Source: Rhodothermus profundi
GTDB lineage: Bacteria > Bacteroidota > Rhodothermia > Rhodothermales > Rhodothermaceae
Direction: 5' to 3'
Assembly (NCBI RefSeq): GCF_900142415.1
Contig: NZ_FRAU01000002.1
Coordinates: 62,001 to 126,000 of the forward strand
DNA length: 64,000 bases
Below the pieces are notes generated by a model. It ran no database searches, was not told the DNA's origin, and was given only the letters and a program-made list of their open reading frames with translations. A program made the position numbers and the translations under genes. Positions 49,572 through 62,696 of this stretch are shown here, in pieces (the stretch's first letter is position 1; every line of letters starts with the position of its first letter).

Positions 49572-50141
49572 ATGAATGCGATGGCCGAACTTTTGCGCAC
49601 GCTGCACGGCGTTTTGCCGGTCTGCTTTTTCGGAGTAACGCTGCTTTTTCTCGTTGTTACACTCTTCCATTTCCAGCAAATCAAACAGGTGCATCTACGC
49701 TGGCTTCGGCGGTGGCCATTGCTGCCCACAGGCTTTCTACTGCTGGTTATCGCCCTGGGCCTGTACGCTATGCTCCACGAGCAACCTGTACCGATCTCGC
49801 GGTTGAGTTTATACTTTGCCGGAGGACTTTGCTGGCTGGGGGCTGCTCTTGTGTCGGAGCAAGTGCTGGTTACGGATTGTGGCATAATTGATGGGCTGAA
49901 TCGAGCGGATCGTTACGTCGGCTGGGGACAGATTCTGGATTATTTTCCCTGGCAGGACCTGAACGGCCGGACACGTGGCTTTGCCTTTCTGTTTGTTGAT
50001 GCGCGGGGGCGCCGGCGCCGTCTCAATCTGGCGGTTCCACCTTCCCGACAGCCGGCTTTCCGACAGCTACTGACCCACTACCTGGACGCTCGTTTTGAAC
50101 TGACCGTGCAGCAATGTTACGGGAAGACGCTGGAAGGATAG
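49572..50141 (+). CDS. Membrane protein of unknown function
   Basis: 189 aa with three hydrophobic segments (about 14-36, 49-68 and 77-94) and a C-terminal cytoplasmic domain of about 90 residues rich in Trp, Phe and Arg (VGWGQILDYFPWQDLNGRTR). The region resembles PH-like domains in small bacterial membrane proteins, but I cannot assign a family with certainty. It lies 39 nt after the BatA-like gene and may belong to the same transcript. Confidence 0.62.
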   Translation: MNAMAELLRTLHGVLPVCFFGVTLLFLVVTLFHFQQIKQVHLRWLRRWPLLPTGFLLLVIALGLYAMLHEQPVPISRLSLYFAGGLCWLGAALVSEQVLVTDCGIIDGLNRADRYVGWGQILDYFPWQDLNGRTRGFAFLFVDARGRRRRLNLAVPPSRQPAFRQLLTHYLDARFELTVQQCYGKTLEG

Positions 50142-50222
50142 CCTGGCACTTTGTCTACCAGATGGCGTTGAACTGCTTGGAAATAAAAGGAAAACGGTAA
50201 AAAACCAATCCTGCAAACGGCG

Positions 50223-51551
50223 TTGTACACGGCCACAGCTCCTCGTCCGGAGACGGCGATTCTGGTAGGCGTTGTAACGCCTGACACGACGCGCTGGGAC
50301 GTCGAAGATTCGCTGGAAGAGTTGGCCCAGCTTGCACGTACAGCCGGAGCGGAGGTAACAGATCGCGTGCTTCAGGTGCTTCGGCGTATCCATGCGGCCA
50401 CGTATATTGGTCGGGGAAAAGTTGAGGAGCTTCGACGTCTGGTAGCCGCCCGTCGCAGCGACCTGGTTATCTTTGATGATGACCTGTCCCCAGCCCAGAT
50501 GCGCAACCTGGAGCGAGCACTGGGCTGCAAACTGCTGGATCGCACAGGCTTGATCCTGGACATTTTTGCGCGGAGGGCTCGCACGGCTGTGGCTAAAGCG
50601 CAGGTCGAGTTGGCCCAACTGGAGTACATGCGCACCCGCCTGACGCGCCAGTGGACGCACCTGTCCCGCCAGAAAGGGGGAATTGGAACCAAGGGACCGG
50701 GCGAAACCCAGCTTGAGACCGACCGCCGACTGATCGCACGGCGCATAGCCGTGCTCCGTAAACGCCTGGAGCGGATTGATCGGCAACGGACCACCCAGCG
50801 TAAGCAGCGGCAACGCTATACCCGCGTCTCGCTGGTGGGCTACACAAATGCAGGCAAATCAACGCTCATGAATGTACTGGCCGGCACCAACGTGCTGGCT
50901 GAAGATCGCCTCTTTGCCACGTTGGATGCTACGACGCGATTGATCTATCTGCAACCGGGCAAGCCTGTACTGCTCTCCGACACCGTGGGATTTATTCGTA
51001 AGCTACCGCACCGCCTCATCGAAAGCTTCAAGAGTACGCTTGACGAGGTGCGCGAAAGTGATGTGCTGTTGCACCTGGTGGACGCCACGCATCCTCGCTT
51101 TGAGGATCATATCCAGGTGGTTCACGAGACGCTGGCCGAGCTGGGAGCGGCCGACAAGCCCATGCTGCTTGTGTTCAATAAAATAGACAGACTGGCCGAT
51201 CTGGGACTGCTACAAGCCTTGCGGGCAACGTATCCGGAGGCTGTTTTCATCTCAGCGCTGCGCGGAATTGGGCTGGAAGAACTCAAACGGCGGCTGCAGG
51301 AACGCATTGAAGCCGAAGCGCTGGAGCTGGACATCTGCGTACCCCTGACGGAAGGACGTACGCTGGCTTATCTCTATCAGGTAGCCGACGTGCTGGAAGA
51401 AACCTATCTGTATGCCCGCAATGGCCACGATGCAACGCCCCTGCCGGCGGCGAAACTGCGCATTCGGGTGCCCATGCACCGGCAGGCGAGCGTTGAGCGC
51501 CTTCTTGTACGCTTTCGTGCCTGGCAGCCCCTGTCGGATGAGGCGTCGTAG
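50223..51551 (+). CDS. hflX: Ribosome-associated GTPase HflX
   Basis: Splits and rescues stalled 70S ribosomes under heat or antibiotic stress. 442 aa. An N-terminal HflX domain (IHAATYIGRGKVEELRRL) and the coiled-coil LSRQKGGIGTKGPGETQLE precede a G domain with P-loop GYTNAGKST at 206-214, DTVGFIRKLPH and NKID. The start is uncertain: TTG 50223 is the first usable codon after an in-frame stop, and CTG 50211 is a possible alternative; no ATG is available. No hfq is adjacent. Confidence 0.93.
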   Translation: MYTATAPRPETAILVGVVTPDTTRWDVEDSLEELAQLARTAGAEVTDRVLQVLRRIHAATYIGRGKVEELRRLVAARRSDLVIFDDDLSPAQMRNLERALGCKLLDRTGLILDIFARRARTAVAKAQVELAQLEYMRTRLTRQWTHLSRQKGGIGTKGPGETQLETDRRLIARRIAVLRKRLERIDRQRTTQRKQRQRYTRVSLVGYTNAGKSTLMNVLAGTNVLAEDRLFATLDATTRLIYLQPGKPVLLSDTVGFIRKLPHRLIESFKSTLDEVRESDVLLHLVDATHPRFEDHIQVVHETLAELGAADKPMLLVFNKIDRLADLGLLQALRATYPEAVFISALRGIGLEELKRRLQERIEAEALELDICVPLTEGRTLAYLYQVADVLEETYLYARNGHDATPLPAAKLRIRVPMHRQASVERLLVRFRAWQPLSDEAS

Positions 51552-51601
51552 GCGTCAGCAGGATGCGCCAGAAGCGTGGGGGTAGGGTACTAAAAAATCC
51601 C

Positions 51602-51630
51602 TTGCATCCAGACGATGCTTACTGTAAATC
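51602..51630 (+). promoter_or_regulatory. Candidate promoter of the CBS gene
   Basis: TTGCAT, then a 17-nt spacer, then TAAATC: a plausible sigma70-like promoter about 128 nt upstream of the CBS start. The spacing supports it, but the -10 box is weak. Confidence 0.4.
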
Positions 51631-51757
51631 TTAAGTGAAGCGCCTGCTCGCAACGATACGGTAAGTTTTGCAGGGAGCGGCCGAGCAGTCGAAACGGTAC
51701 AGGGGTTGCCCGGTATTGTCTGTAGGAAGCCGGGGCTCGGGAGTGTGAGGTACTGCT

Positions 51758-52420
51758 ATGCGGATTGTACAACTGATTCAGGAAGAGCTGCAGCCCCTCA
51801 GACCCGACGACACTGTGCGTCGGGCTCGGGAGCAAATGGGGCAGCAGCGAGTGCGCCATCTTCCGATTGTTGACAGAGGAGGGACGTTACGGGGGGTGGT
51901 GTCTGATGAGCAGCTTCGGCTGGTAGATGATCTGGAGCAGCCGGTTGCGGCGCTGGTGCGCGGCGCGCCCATCAGTGTAACGCCCGATCTGCATGTGTTT
52001 GATGCGGCCCGTGTCGTGTTGCAGCATGGCTTGACCGTGCTACCCGTCGCCGAATCGAACCAGCATTATCAGGGGGCTGTGCTGAGCCAGCAATTGCTGG
52101 AGCAGCTCATTCGCATGCTTTCGCTGCATGAGTCCGGCGCTATTCTGGAGCTGGAGATTGAAGCGCGTGACTACGCGCTGTCCAACTTACTCTACTGCAT
52201 AGAACAATGCGACGCGCGCGTGCGAACGCTGCTGGTGCAGCCGGTTGATGCTGCGGAGCATCGCTTTCGCGTGACGCTGAAGCTGAACGTGCAGGATACC
52301 GCTCGCATCCGTCATGTGCTGGAGCATCGCGGATTCCATGTGACCGCTGCGTACAACGAAGAGGACGACGAAGAACTTCGCCAGCGCATCGAGGCCTTTA
52401 TGCGCTACCTGGAAGTTTAA
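51758..52420 (+). CDS. CBS-domain protein with a C-terminal ACT-like region
   Basis: 220 aa. Two CBS repeats (about 1-55 and 65-122; RVRHLPIVDRGGTLRGVVS and GLTVLPVAES) form a likely adenosyl-ligand pocket. The C-terminal part (about 130-215) has ELEIEARDYALSNLLYCIEQ and EHRFRVTLKLNVQDTARI, consistent with an ACT-like fold. Probably a ligand-responsive regulator; no enzyme is fused. Terminator at 52448-52473. Confidence 0.85.
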   Translation: MRIVQLIQEELQPLRPDDTVRRAREQMGQQRVRHLPIVDRGGTLRGVVSDEQLRLVDDLEQPVAALVRGAPISVTPDLHVFDAARVVLQHGLTVLPVAESNQHYQGAVLSQQLLEQLIRMLSLHESGAILELEIEARDYALSNLLYCIEQCDARVRTLLVQPVDAAEHRFRVTLKLNVQDTARIRHVLEHRGFHVTAAYNEEDDEELRQRIEAFMRYLEV

Positions 52421-52447
52421 GCAGTCAGGTGAAGCTGCTTAATAAAG

Positions 52448-52473
52448 AAAAAGGGGCAGCCAGGCCCCTTTTT
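52448..52473. terminator. Bidirectional rho-independent terminator
   Basis: Perfect stem AAAAAGGGGC/GCCCCTTTTT with a 6-nt loop, between the convergent CBS gene and amidohydrolase gene. Symmetric, so it can end both transcripts. Confidence 0.88.
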
Positions 52474-52497
52474 CCAATGCGAGATGGATGTTTCGTG

Positions 52498-53820
52498 CTA
52501 CTGCACAGGCTGAGGGACGGGCTGTCCGTTCTGCTTATAGATGACGCCCGCTTTCATGACGAAGCTCACTTCTTGCAGCGCTGAAATGTCTTCCAGGGGA
52601 TTGCGTTCGACGGCGATCAGGTCGGCCCACTTGCCTGGTTCGAGCGTTCCCAGGTTGTCAAGCTGGCCTAGCAGGTCTGCTGCATTGTAGGTAGCCGCCT
52701 TGATAGCCTCTATAGGCGGCATCCCGGCCTCTACCATGTAGACAAACTCCAGCGCATTGCGGCCGTGGCGAAAGACACCCGCATCGGTACCAAAGGCAAT
52801 GGGAACGCCGGCCCGATAGGCGCGGGCAAACGTTTCCTGAATAACCGGGCCAATCCGTTTGGCTTTTTCGGCTACCACCGGCACATAATAGCCCGGGATT
52901 TTAGCCGAGTCTGCCACGCTTCGGCCGGCTGTGATGGTGGGGACCATGTAGACGCCATACTTTTTCATCATCTCCATGGTCTGATCGCTCATAAATGTGC
53001 CGTGCTCAATAGAGGCCACGCCTGCTCGAATGGCTCGCTGCATGCCTTCGTCGCCGTGCGCGTGCGCGGCCACCTTCAGCCCAAAATCACGCGCTACTTC
53101 AACAATGGCGCGGATCTCATCTTCAAAAAATTGCGGCGAAGAACCGTCGCGCGCGATAGAAAGCACGCCGCCCGTAGCCGTGATTTTGATGACGTCGGCC
53201 CCACGTTTGATGGCTAACCGGACGCCTCGGCGCGCGCTGGCCACGCCGTTGACGACCCCTTCGGCTTCGGTGGGAATGCCGAGAATGTCTTCGCGGAAGC
53301 CGTTGGTGGGATCGGCATGTCCGCCCATGATGGCCAGGCTCTTGCCCGCCACAAACATGCGTGGCCCAACGATCCAGCCCTGGTTGATCGCATCCCGAAG
53401 GGCCAGGTCGATTCCCTCATTGCCCCCTACGTCTCGGACCGTCGTAAAGCCCGCCATGAGTGTGCGTCGGGCATAGATGGTGGCCCGAAGGGCCTGTAAG
53501 GCGGGGGACATCCGAAACCGGTCTAAATAGCCGCCTTTTCGACTTTCCATCGACAGGTGCGTGTGCATGTCGATGAGGCCAGGCAGGCAGTACGCTTCGC
53601 GAAGATCAACCACCTGATCACCTGCCTGAGGGGACGCGAAGCCAGCCTGTACTGCTTCGATGCGATCGCCCCGCACAATAATGGTGCGCGTGCGCATTGG
53701 CTCCATAGAGACACCCGGGTCGATAACCGTACCACAGTGAATGAGCAAACGGCCGGTCGGACGCTGCGCCTGCGTGCTAACGGCCATTCCAAATACCAGC
53801 AGAAAGATGCTCCACCGCAT
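52498..53820 (-). CDS. Secreted metal-dependent amidohydrolase
   Basis: 440 aa from the ATG at 53820 (MRWSIFLLVFGMAVSTQAQ, a signal peptide ending AQAQ-like). The amidohydrolase TIM barrel has the first metal motif HTH at 86-88, a likely carbamylated Lys in DVIKITATGG, AAHAHGDEG, SIEHGTFM and the final Asp in IAFGTDAGVF. A C-terminal beta part (LEPGKWADLIAVERNPL) completes the imidazolonepropionase/Xaa-Pro-like form. Many secreted members are dipeptidases or deaminases; the substrate cannot be fixed from sequence. Upstream extension to 53919 is not conserved. Confidence 0.9.
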   Translation of the reverse strand: MRWSIFLLVFGMAVSTQAQRPTGRLLIHCGTVIDPGVSMEPMRTRTIIVRGDRIEAVQAGFASPQAGDQVVDLREAYCLPGLIDMHTHLSMESRKGGYLDRFRMSPALQALRATIYARRTLMAGFTTVRDVGGNEGIDLALRDAINQGWIVGPRMFVAGKSLAIMGGHADPTNGFREDILGIPTEAEGVVNGVASARRGVRLAIKRGADVIKITATGGVLSIARDGSSPQFFEDEIRAIVEVARDFGLKVAAHAHGDEGMQRAIRAGVASIEHGTFMSDQTMEMMKKYGVYMVPTITAGRSVADSAKIPGYYVPVVAEKAKRIGPVIQETFARAYRAGVPIAFGTDAGVFRHGRNALEFVYMVEAGMPPIEAIKAATYNAADLLGQLDNLGTLEPGKWADLIAVERNPLEDISALQEVSFVMKAGVIYKQNGQPVPQPVQ

Positions 53821-53939
53821 GGCTGCATGCAGGTTGGTTAGGTAATGATTCCTCTCAGCATACAACATTTCAGTCATAGAAGGAACCCCTGGCCGCACTG
53901 CGCATTGGCTGCGCTGCATCCAGAGACGCGAGAGAAAGC

Positions 53940-54413
53940 ATGGAGCAGGCGTCGGCAGGACGTCCAGGCCTGTTGGAGACGTTCTGGTTACTCACTGCGT
54001 TGCGTGCGGCTGTCAGAACGGCCGAATCCGTACGAGCCCGGCGGCAGGTGCTACCGCTTCGACAGCGCCTGAAGCGGGAGGTAGATCGGCTGCGGCAGTT
54101 GCTGGACCGCCTGCACCTGGCATTGCTCTATACCGACGTGGTGGGTGACCAGACGTTTGATGCCGCGTTGCTGCGCCGCCTTGACCTGCTGCTCACCGCC
54201 CGAGAAGTAGCAGAGGGGTGGCGCACCCTGCATCAGGAGTTGCTCAGTTGGTATCCTAACGTGTCTCCTGCGCTGGTAGAAGCTGTTCGGCGCGCCTGTC
54301 GGCGGTTTGATCGGCTGGATGCTGAGACGCCCGTGGTTCGCTGGCAGGCTACGCTGCAATTCGGAAATCGCGTGCTTCGGGCTGTTCGGCGCGCCCTGCG
54401 CCAGGCTTCTTGA
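53940..54413 (+). CDS. Helical protein of unknown function
   Basis: 157 aa, mostly alpha-helical and rich in Arg and Leu (LRAAVRTAESVRARRQVLPL). I do not recognise the family. It lies between the divergent amidohydrolase and gyrB, 88 nt upstream of gyrB, so co-transcription is possible. The reading frame has the codon use of its neighbours. A short A/T palindrome (AAAAACCGGTTTTT) sits in the gyrB leader. Confidence 0.6.
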   Translation: MEQASAGRPGLLETFWLLTALRAAVRTAESVRARRQVLPLRQRLKREVDRLRQLLDRLHLALLYTDVVGDQTFDAALLRRLDLLLTAREVAEGWRTLHQELLSWYPNVSPALVEAVRRACRRFDRLDAETPVVRWQATLQFGNRVLRAVRRALRQAS

Positions 54414-54486
54414 GAACTTCGACAGGGACCGGGCGTACCACATCTGCTTGGTATTTGTCGAAAAAAACCGGTTTTTGCCGTTGTAA

Positions 54487-56451
<1,965 letters not shown>

Positions 56452-56468
56452 AGCGCCGGGCTGCTTCC

Positions 56469-57428
56469 ATGAGGCCCGATCTCAGCATTGTGGTGCCGGT
56501 CTATGACGAGGCGGCTTCTCTTCCGGAGCTGGCCGAGGAAATTCGTGCGGTCTGCGAAGCGCACGGTTACCGTTTTGAGGTATGGTTCGTGGACGACGGT
56601 TCTCGAGACAATTCCTGGGAGGTGATCGAACGGATTCATGCCGAAGATCCGCGATTTGCAGGGGTGCGCCTGCGCCGCAACTATGGTAAAAGCGCAGCCC
56701 TGGCTGTAGGATTTGAGCGGGCGCAAGGGCGCTATGTGGTTACGCTTGACGCGGATCTGCAGGACGACCCTGCTGAGATTCCCGGGCTAATCGACTTGCT
56801 GGAATCGGGCTACGATCTGGTCAGCGGTTGGAAAAAAAAGCGGCAGGATCCTCCCGGTAAAACGATTCCAAGCCGCTTCTTTAATTTTGTCACGCGCAAA
56901 CTTTCAGGCATCCCGCTCCACGACTTCAACTGTGGCTTGAAGGCTTATCGGCAGGAGGTGGTGAAAGCAGTGCGGCTCTATGGCGAACTCCATCGGTATA
57001 TTCCGCTGCTGGCCTACTGGGAAGGATTCACGCGCATCACTGAAAAGCCCGTACGTCATCGGCCGCGCAAGTATGGACGCACAAAATTTGGACTGGAGCG
57101 CTTTATTCGAGGCTTCCTGGATCTGATTACGGTTCTGTTTCTGACGCGCTTCATGTCGCGTCCCATGCACTTTTTTGGCACGTTCGGCGTGCTGGCTTTT
57201 CTGGCCGGTTTTGTGATCAGTCTATGGCTTTCGCTGGAGAAACTTGTCTGGAACCAGCCGCTTACCAACCGGCCACTGCTGCTCCTGGGAGTGCTGATGA
57301 TTCTGGTCGGCGTGCAGATGTTTACCACAGGATTGCTCGGCGAGCTGATCATCCGCGAGCGTATGGAGCGCCTGCCTGCCTACCAGGTGGTTGCGGAGTA
57401 TCCGCCGGAAAGCGTGCGAACCGTCTGA
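56469..57428 (+). CDS. Polyprenyl-phosphate glycosyltransferase (GT2, GtrB/DPM1-like)
   Basis: 319 aa from the ATG at 56469, which overlaps nothing; TTG 56448 would overlap gyrB. GT-A fold with LSIVVPVYDEAASLPEL, FVDDGSRDNSW, and TLDADLQDDPAEIPGLI with the DxD. SFNFNCGLKAYR-like text appears as LHDFNCGLKAYRQEV. Two C-terminal membrane helices (about 235-262 and 272-300) are typical of GtrB/ArnC enzymes that charge a lipid phosphate. It is 17 nt from gyrB and 5 nt from the next glycosyltransferase. Confidence 0.93.
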   Translation: MRPDLSIVVPVYDEAASLPELAEEIRAVCEAHGYRFEVWFVDDGSRDNSWEVIERIHAEDPRFAGVRLRRNYGKSAALAVGFERAQGRYVVTLDADLQDDPAEIPGLIDLLESGYDLVSGWKKKRQDPPGKTIPSRFFNFVTRKLSGIPLHDFNCGLKAYRQEVVKAVRLYGELHRYIPLLAYWEGFTRITEKPVRHRPRKYGRTKFGLERFIRGFLDLITVLFLTRFMSRPMHFFGTFGVLAFLAGFVISLWLSLEKLVWNQPLTNRPLLLLGVLMILVGVQMFTTGLLGELIIRERMERLPAYQVVAEYPPESVRTV

Positions 57429-57433
57429 GGATT

Positions 57434-58591
57434 ATGGCCCGTCTGACGCTGGTTGGTCCGGTGGCTCCTTATCGAGGAGGGATCGCTCACTTTACGGAAG
57501 CGCTGGCGCAGGCGCTGCAGGCGCGGGGACATCAGGTCAGGGCGTTGAGCTTTCGTCGCCAGTATCCCCGGTGGCTTTTTCCGGGGCGCCAACAGACCGA
57601 GCCAGAACCCACCACCGCTTCCATGCCAGCCGCTTATGTGCTGGATCCGCTGCACCCATGGACCTGGCGGCAGGCTGTCCGTACGCTCCAGCAGCAGCAA
57701 CCGGACCTGGTGGTGTTCCAGTACTGGCTGCCGTTTTTTGCGCCGGCCTATGGGGTGATAGCCAGATGGCTGCGCCGCAAAGGCATTCGCGCAGTCGCCC
57801 TGGTGCACAATGCGCTGCCCCATGAGCGGCACGTGCTGGATGCTGCGCTTAGCCGCTGGTTTCTGCGTCAATGCCGCGCGCGCATTGTGCTGTCGACAGC
57901 CGTCGCCCAACAACTGGCCGCCTTAGGCGTGCCGGCCGAGGTGCGGCTTGTGCATCCGATTGATCCCCGCTACGGTCCGGGGCGTCCCCGCAAGGAGGCG
58001 CGGCAACGACTCGGCTTGCCCGTTGAGGCTCCTGTGCTTCTGTTTTTTGGGTTTGTGCGTCGCTATAAAGGGCTGGACGTGCTCCTGGAGGCGATGCCGA
58101 GCATTCGGGCAGCGTTGCCCGATGTACAACTGATAGTAGCGGGTGAGTTTTATGAGCGTCCTGAGTACTACCAGGAGCGCATCCGCGCGCTGGGACTCAC
58201 CTCGTGCGTGCACGTGCACGATCACTACATTCCGGAGTCATCCGTGGTCTGGTACTTTTCAGCAGCGGATCTGGTGGTGCAGCCCTATCTTGCCGCTACC
58301 CAGAGCGGCGTCGTACCCCTGGCGTTTCACTTTGAGCGACCGGTGGTGGTGACAGCAGTAGGAGGACTGCCCGAAGTAGTTCCCCATGAGATAGCCGGCT
58401 TTGTGGTGCCCCCGGACGACGTCAACGCCCTGGCCGAGGCAGTTGTGCGCTTTTTCCAGGAGGGATGGGCGGAACGATTGACGCAGGGCGTTCGACGCCT
58501 GCGGACGCGTTTTGGCTGGGATCCGCTGTGTGAGACGCTAGAACAGATGCTACCTGAAGGATGCGCTACGATCCGGTCAAAGATCGACTAG
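57434..58591 (+). CDS. Family 4 glycosyltransferase (GT-B)
   Basis: 385 aa from the ATG at 57434 (MARLTLVGPVAPYRGGIAHF). Donor-domain motifs are FFGFVRRYKGLDVLLEAMPS, VAGEFYERPEYYQERI, PYLAATQSGVVPLAFHFERP and VVVTAVGGLPEVVPHEIAGF. It resembles enzymes of lipid-linked or surface glycans. The stop codon of the upstream GT2 gene is 5 nt before its start, and its own 3' end overlaps the methyltransferase gene by 31 nt, so the three are one operon. Confidence 0.92.
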   Translation: MARLTLVGPVAPYRGGIAHFTEALAQALQARGHQVRALSFRRQYPRWLFPGRQQTEPEPTTASMPAAYVLDPLHPWTWRQAVRTLQQQQPDLVVFQYWLPFFAPAYGVIARWLRRKGIRAVALVHNALPHERHVLDAALSRWFLRQCRARIVLSTAVAQQLAALGVPAEVRLVHPIDPRYGPGRPRKEARQRLGLPVEAPVLLFFGFVRRYKGLDVLLEAMPSIRAALPDVQLIVAGEFYERPEYYQERIRALGLTSCVHVHDHYIPESSVVWYFSAADLVVQPYLAATQSGVVPLAFHFERPVVVTAVGGLPEVVPHEIAGFVVPPDDVNALAEAVVRFFQEGWAERLTQGVRRLRTRFGWDPLCETLEQMLPEGCATIRSKID

Positions 58592-59385
58592 GACGATTCT
58601 TTGGGCGCCATCCGCTACTGCAGCGGCTGTTTTTCGCCCTGTTGCACCTGATTTTCCTGCGCAGTTGGTATGTGCGGCGGGCGCTGCGTCGAATTTTTGC
58701 GCGCTGGCCTACCGACCGACGCGTGCGGGTGCTCGATGCTGGGACTGGCTTTGGGCAGTACGCGTATTACGTGGCTCGTCGGTATCCGCAAGCCGAGGTG
58801 GTGGGGGTCGATCTTAAAACCGATTATCTGGAGCAGGCTCGGCGTTTTGTGGCCCGGACGCCTGTGGCTGACCGCGTGCGCTTCCTGCAAGACGACTTGA
58901 CCCGGCTGCAGACCGAAGGCCCCTTTGACTTGATTCTGGCTGTAGATGTCTTGGAGCATATCGAAGATGATCTGGCTGTGCTGCGCAACTTTGCGCGCGT
59001 GCTACGACCCGGTGGTTACGTGATCATCAATACGCCTTCTGATCAGGGAGGCTCCGACGTGCACGCCCCTGGCCAGCAGAGCTTCATCGATGAGCATGTG
59101 CGTGAAGGATACAGCCGAGAACTGCTGGAAGCTCGGCTTGGTGAGGCAGGATTGGAGCCTGTCGAAAGTCACTACAGCTACGGTGCTGCAGGAGCACTGG
59201 CCTGGCGTCTGCTTATCAAATACCCGATGCTGGGGCTGCAACGAAGTACGCTGGTTTACCTGGTTCTCCCGGTATACTACCTGGTCGTGTTGCCTGTAGG
59301 ACTGATGCTGAATGCACTGGACGTGGTAAAGCAGAATCGATCGGGCACCGGGCTGCTCGTGGTGGCCCGCAAGCCAGGCAGCTAA
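58561..59385 (+). CDS. Class I SAM methyltransferase, probable membrane-associated
   Basis: 274 aa. SAM-binding motif VLDAGTGFGQYAYYVARRYP and VDLKTDYLEQARRF, then DVLEHIEDDLAVLRNFARVL. A hydrophobic segment at the C-terminus (about 236-260: LVYLVLPVYYLVVLPVGL) suggests membrane association. Together with the two upstream glycosyltransferase genes it may modify a lipid-linked glycan; the target is not known. It overlaps the GT4 gene by 31 nt. Confidence 0.88.
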   Translation: MRYDPVKDRLGRFFGRHPLLQRLFFALLHLIFLRSWYVRRALRRIFARWPTDRRVRVLDAGTGFGQYAYYVARRYPQAEVVGVDLKTDYLEQARRFVARTPVADRVRFLQDDLTRLQTEGPFDLILAVDVLEHIEDDLAVLRNFARVLRPGGYVIINTPSDQGGSDVHAPGQQSFIDEHVREGYSRELLEARLGEAGLEPVESHYSYGAAGALAWRLLIKYPMLGLQRSTLVYLVLPVYYLVVLPVGLMLNALDVVKQNRSGTGLLVVARKPGS

Positions 59386-61320
<1,935 letters not shown>

Positions 61321-62622
61321 TCAGGCGCCCAGCTCCAGGGCGTAGTAAAGACTCAACAAAATCGTCAGTACGTACAGAATCGGGTGCACGGCGCGCGGGC
61401 GACCGCGCAGCACTTGCAGCAGGACATACGCGATCAGGCCGAAGGCAATTCCGTTGGCAATAGAGTAGGTAAAGGGCATAAGGGTAATGGTTAGAAAGGC
61501 GGGAATTGCCTCCTCGTATTTGCGCCAGTTTAACGTGGTTAGCCCCTGCATCATCAGCACACCCACCAGAATCAGGGCCGGTGCAGTAGCCGCTGCCGGT
61601 ATGGCGGTAAAGAGGGGCGCCAGGAAAAGCGAGAGCAGGAAAAGCACGGCGACCACCACGGCAGTCAGGCCGGTGCGGCCTCCTTCTTCAATGCCAGTGG
61701 CCGATTCGATGTAGGTGGTAACGGTGCTGGTGCCCAGCAGGGCGCCCAGCGTAGTGCCGACAGCGTCAGCCGTAAAGGCTTCGCGGGCCCGTGCCAGTTC
61801 ACCGCGAGCATTGAGAAAGCCGCCCAGTCGCCCGATGCCCATCAGCGTGCCGGCCGTATCGAAGAAATCCACAAACAGAAAGGCCAGCACGACGCTCAGC
61901 AGTTTGGCATGGAGCAGCGTGCGGAAGTCAAACGCGGCGAGCGTTTCCCGGGGCAGAGCTGGAAACTGCACCCAGCGTTCTGGTAGCGGAGCCAGTCCTG
62001 TCAGCCAGGCCCCCAGCGTACCTGCCAGAATGCCCAGCAGCAGGGCCCCGGGGATACGGCGTACCAGCAGGAGGCTCATAAGAACCAGTGTGCCCAGCGC
62101 CAGCAGCGTAGCAGGGCGCGTCAGGGGGCCCAGCGTAACGAGCGTGGCAGGGCTATCGACAACCAGACCGGCGTTTTGAAAGCCAATAATGGCCAGAAAT
62201 AAGCCAATTCCTCCGGAGGTGGCCACCTTCAGGGGATCCGGGATGGCCCGGAGAACGGCGCTGCGCACTCCGCTGATCGCCAGGACGAGGAACAGCACAC
62301 CTTCGACGAAGACCGCCGCCAGGGCTACCGGATAGCTCACGCCCATTCCCTGCACGACACCGTAGGTGAAGTAGGCGTTTAGCCCCATGCCGGGTGCCAG
62401 GGCAAACGGATAGTTGGCCCAGAGTCCCATGACCAGCGTAGCGATTGCCGAGGCCAGCGCAGTCGCGCGCGCGACGTCGTCGGGAGGCATGCCGGCATCT
62501 GCCAGGATCTTGGGGTTGACCAGCAGGATGTAGGCCATGGTCAGAAAGGTGACGACGCCTGCGCGCACCTCGGTCAGCACCGAAGTGCCTCGTTCTGACA
62601 GGCGGAAGTACCGGTTCAGCAC
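61321..62622 (-). CDS. NCS2-family purine permease (AzgA type)
   Basis: Proton-driven transporter, probably for hypoxanthine, adenine or guanine, in the inner membrane. 433 aa from the GTG at 62622 (MLNRYFRLSERGTS, matching the family start); upstream extension to 62745 is not conserved. It has about 12 membrane segments with GVVTFLTMAYILLVNP (about 20-35), ALAPGMGLNAYFTYGVV, SGGIGLFLAIIGFQNAGLV, DFFDTAGTLMGI and GTSTVTTYIESATGIEEGGRTG. Typical length. It starts 75 nt after the LexA-like stop, same strand. Confidence 0.9.
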   Translation of the reverse strand: MLNRYFRLSERGTSVLTEVRAGVVTFLTMAYILLVNPKILADAGMPPDDVARATALASAIATLVMGLWANYPFALAPGMGLNAYFTYGVVQGMGVSYPVALAAVFVEGVLFLVLAISGVRSAVLRAIPDPLKVATSGGIGLFLAIIGFQNAGLVVDSPATLVTLGPLTRPATLLALGTLVLMSLLLVRRIPGALLLGILAGTLGAWLTGLAPLPERWVQFPALPRETLAAFDFRTLLHAKLLSVVLAFLFVDFFDTAGTLMGIGRLGGFLNARGELARAREAFTADAVGTTLGALLGTSTVTTYIESATGIEEGGRTGLTAVVVAVLFLLSLFLAPLFTAIPAAATAPALILVGVLMMQGLTTLNWRKYEEAIPAFLTITLMPFTYSIANGIAFGLIAYVLLQVLRGRPRAVHPILYVLTILLSLYYALELGA

Positions 62623-62696
62623 GGCAAAGCAAGCGCAGCGCGTCAGCGGCTGCTGGAATATGCGAACGGTTGTGGGGGACGGGCAAGTTGATGTGT

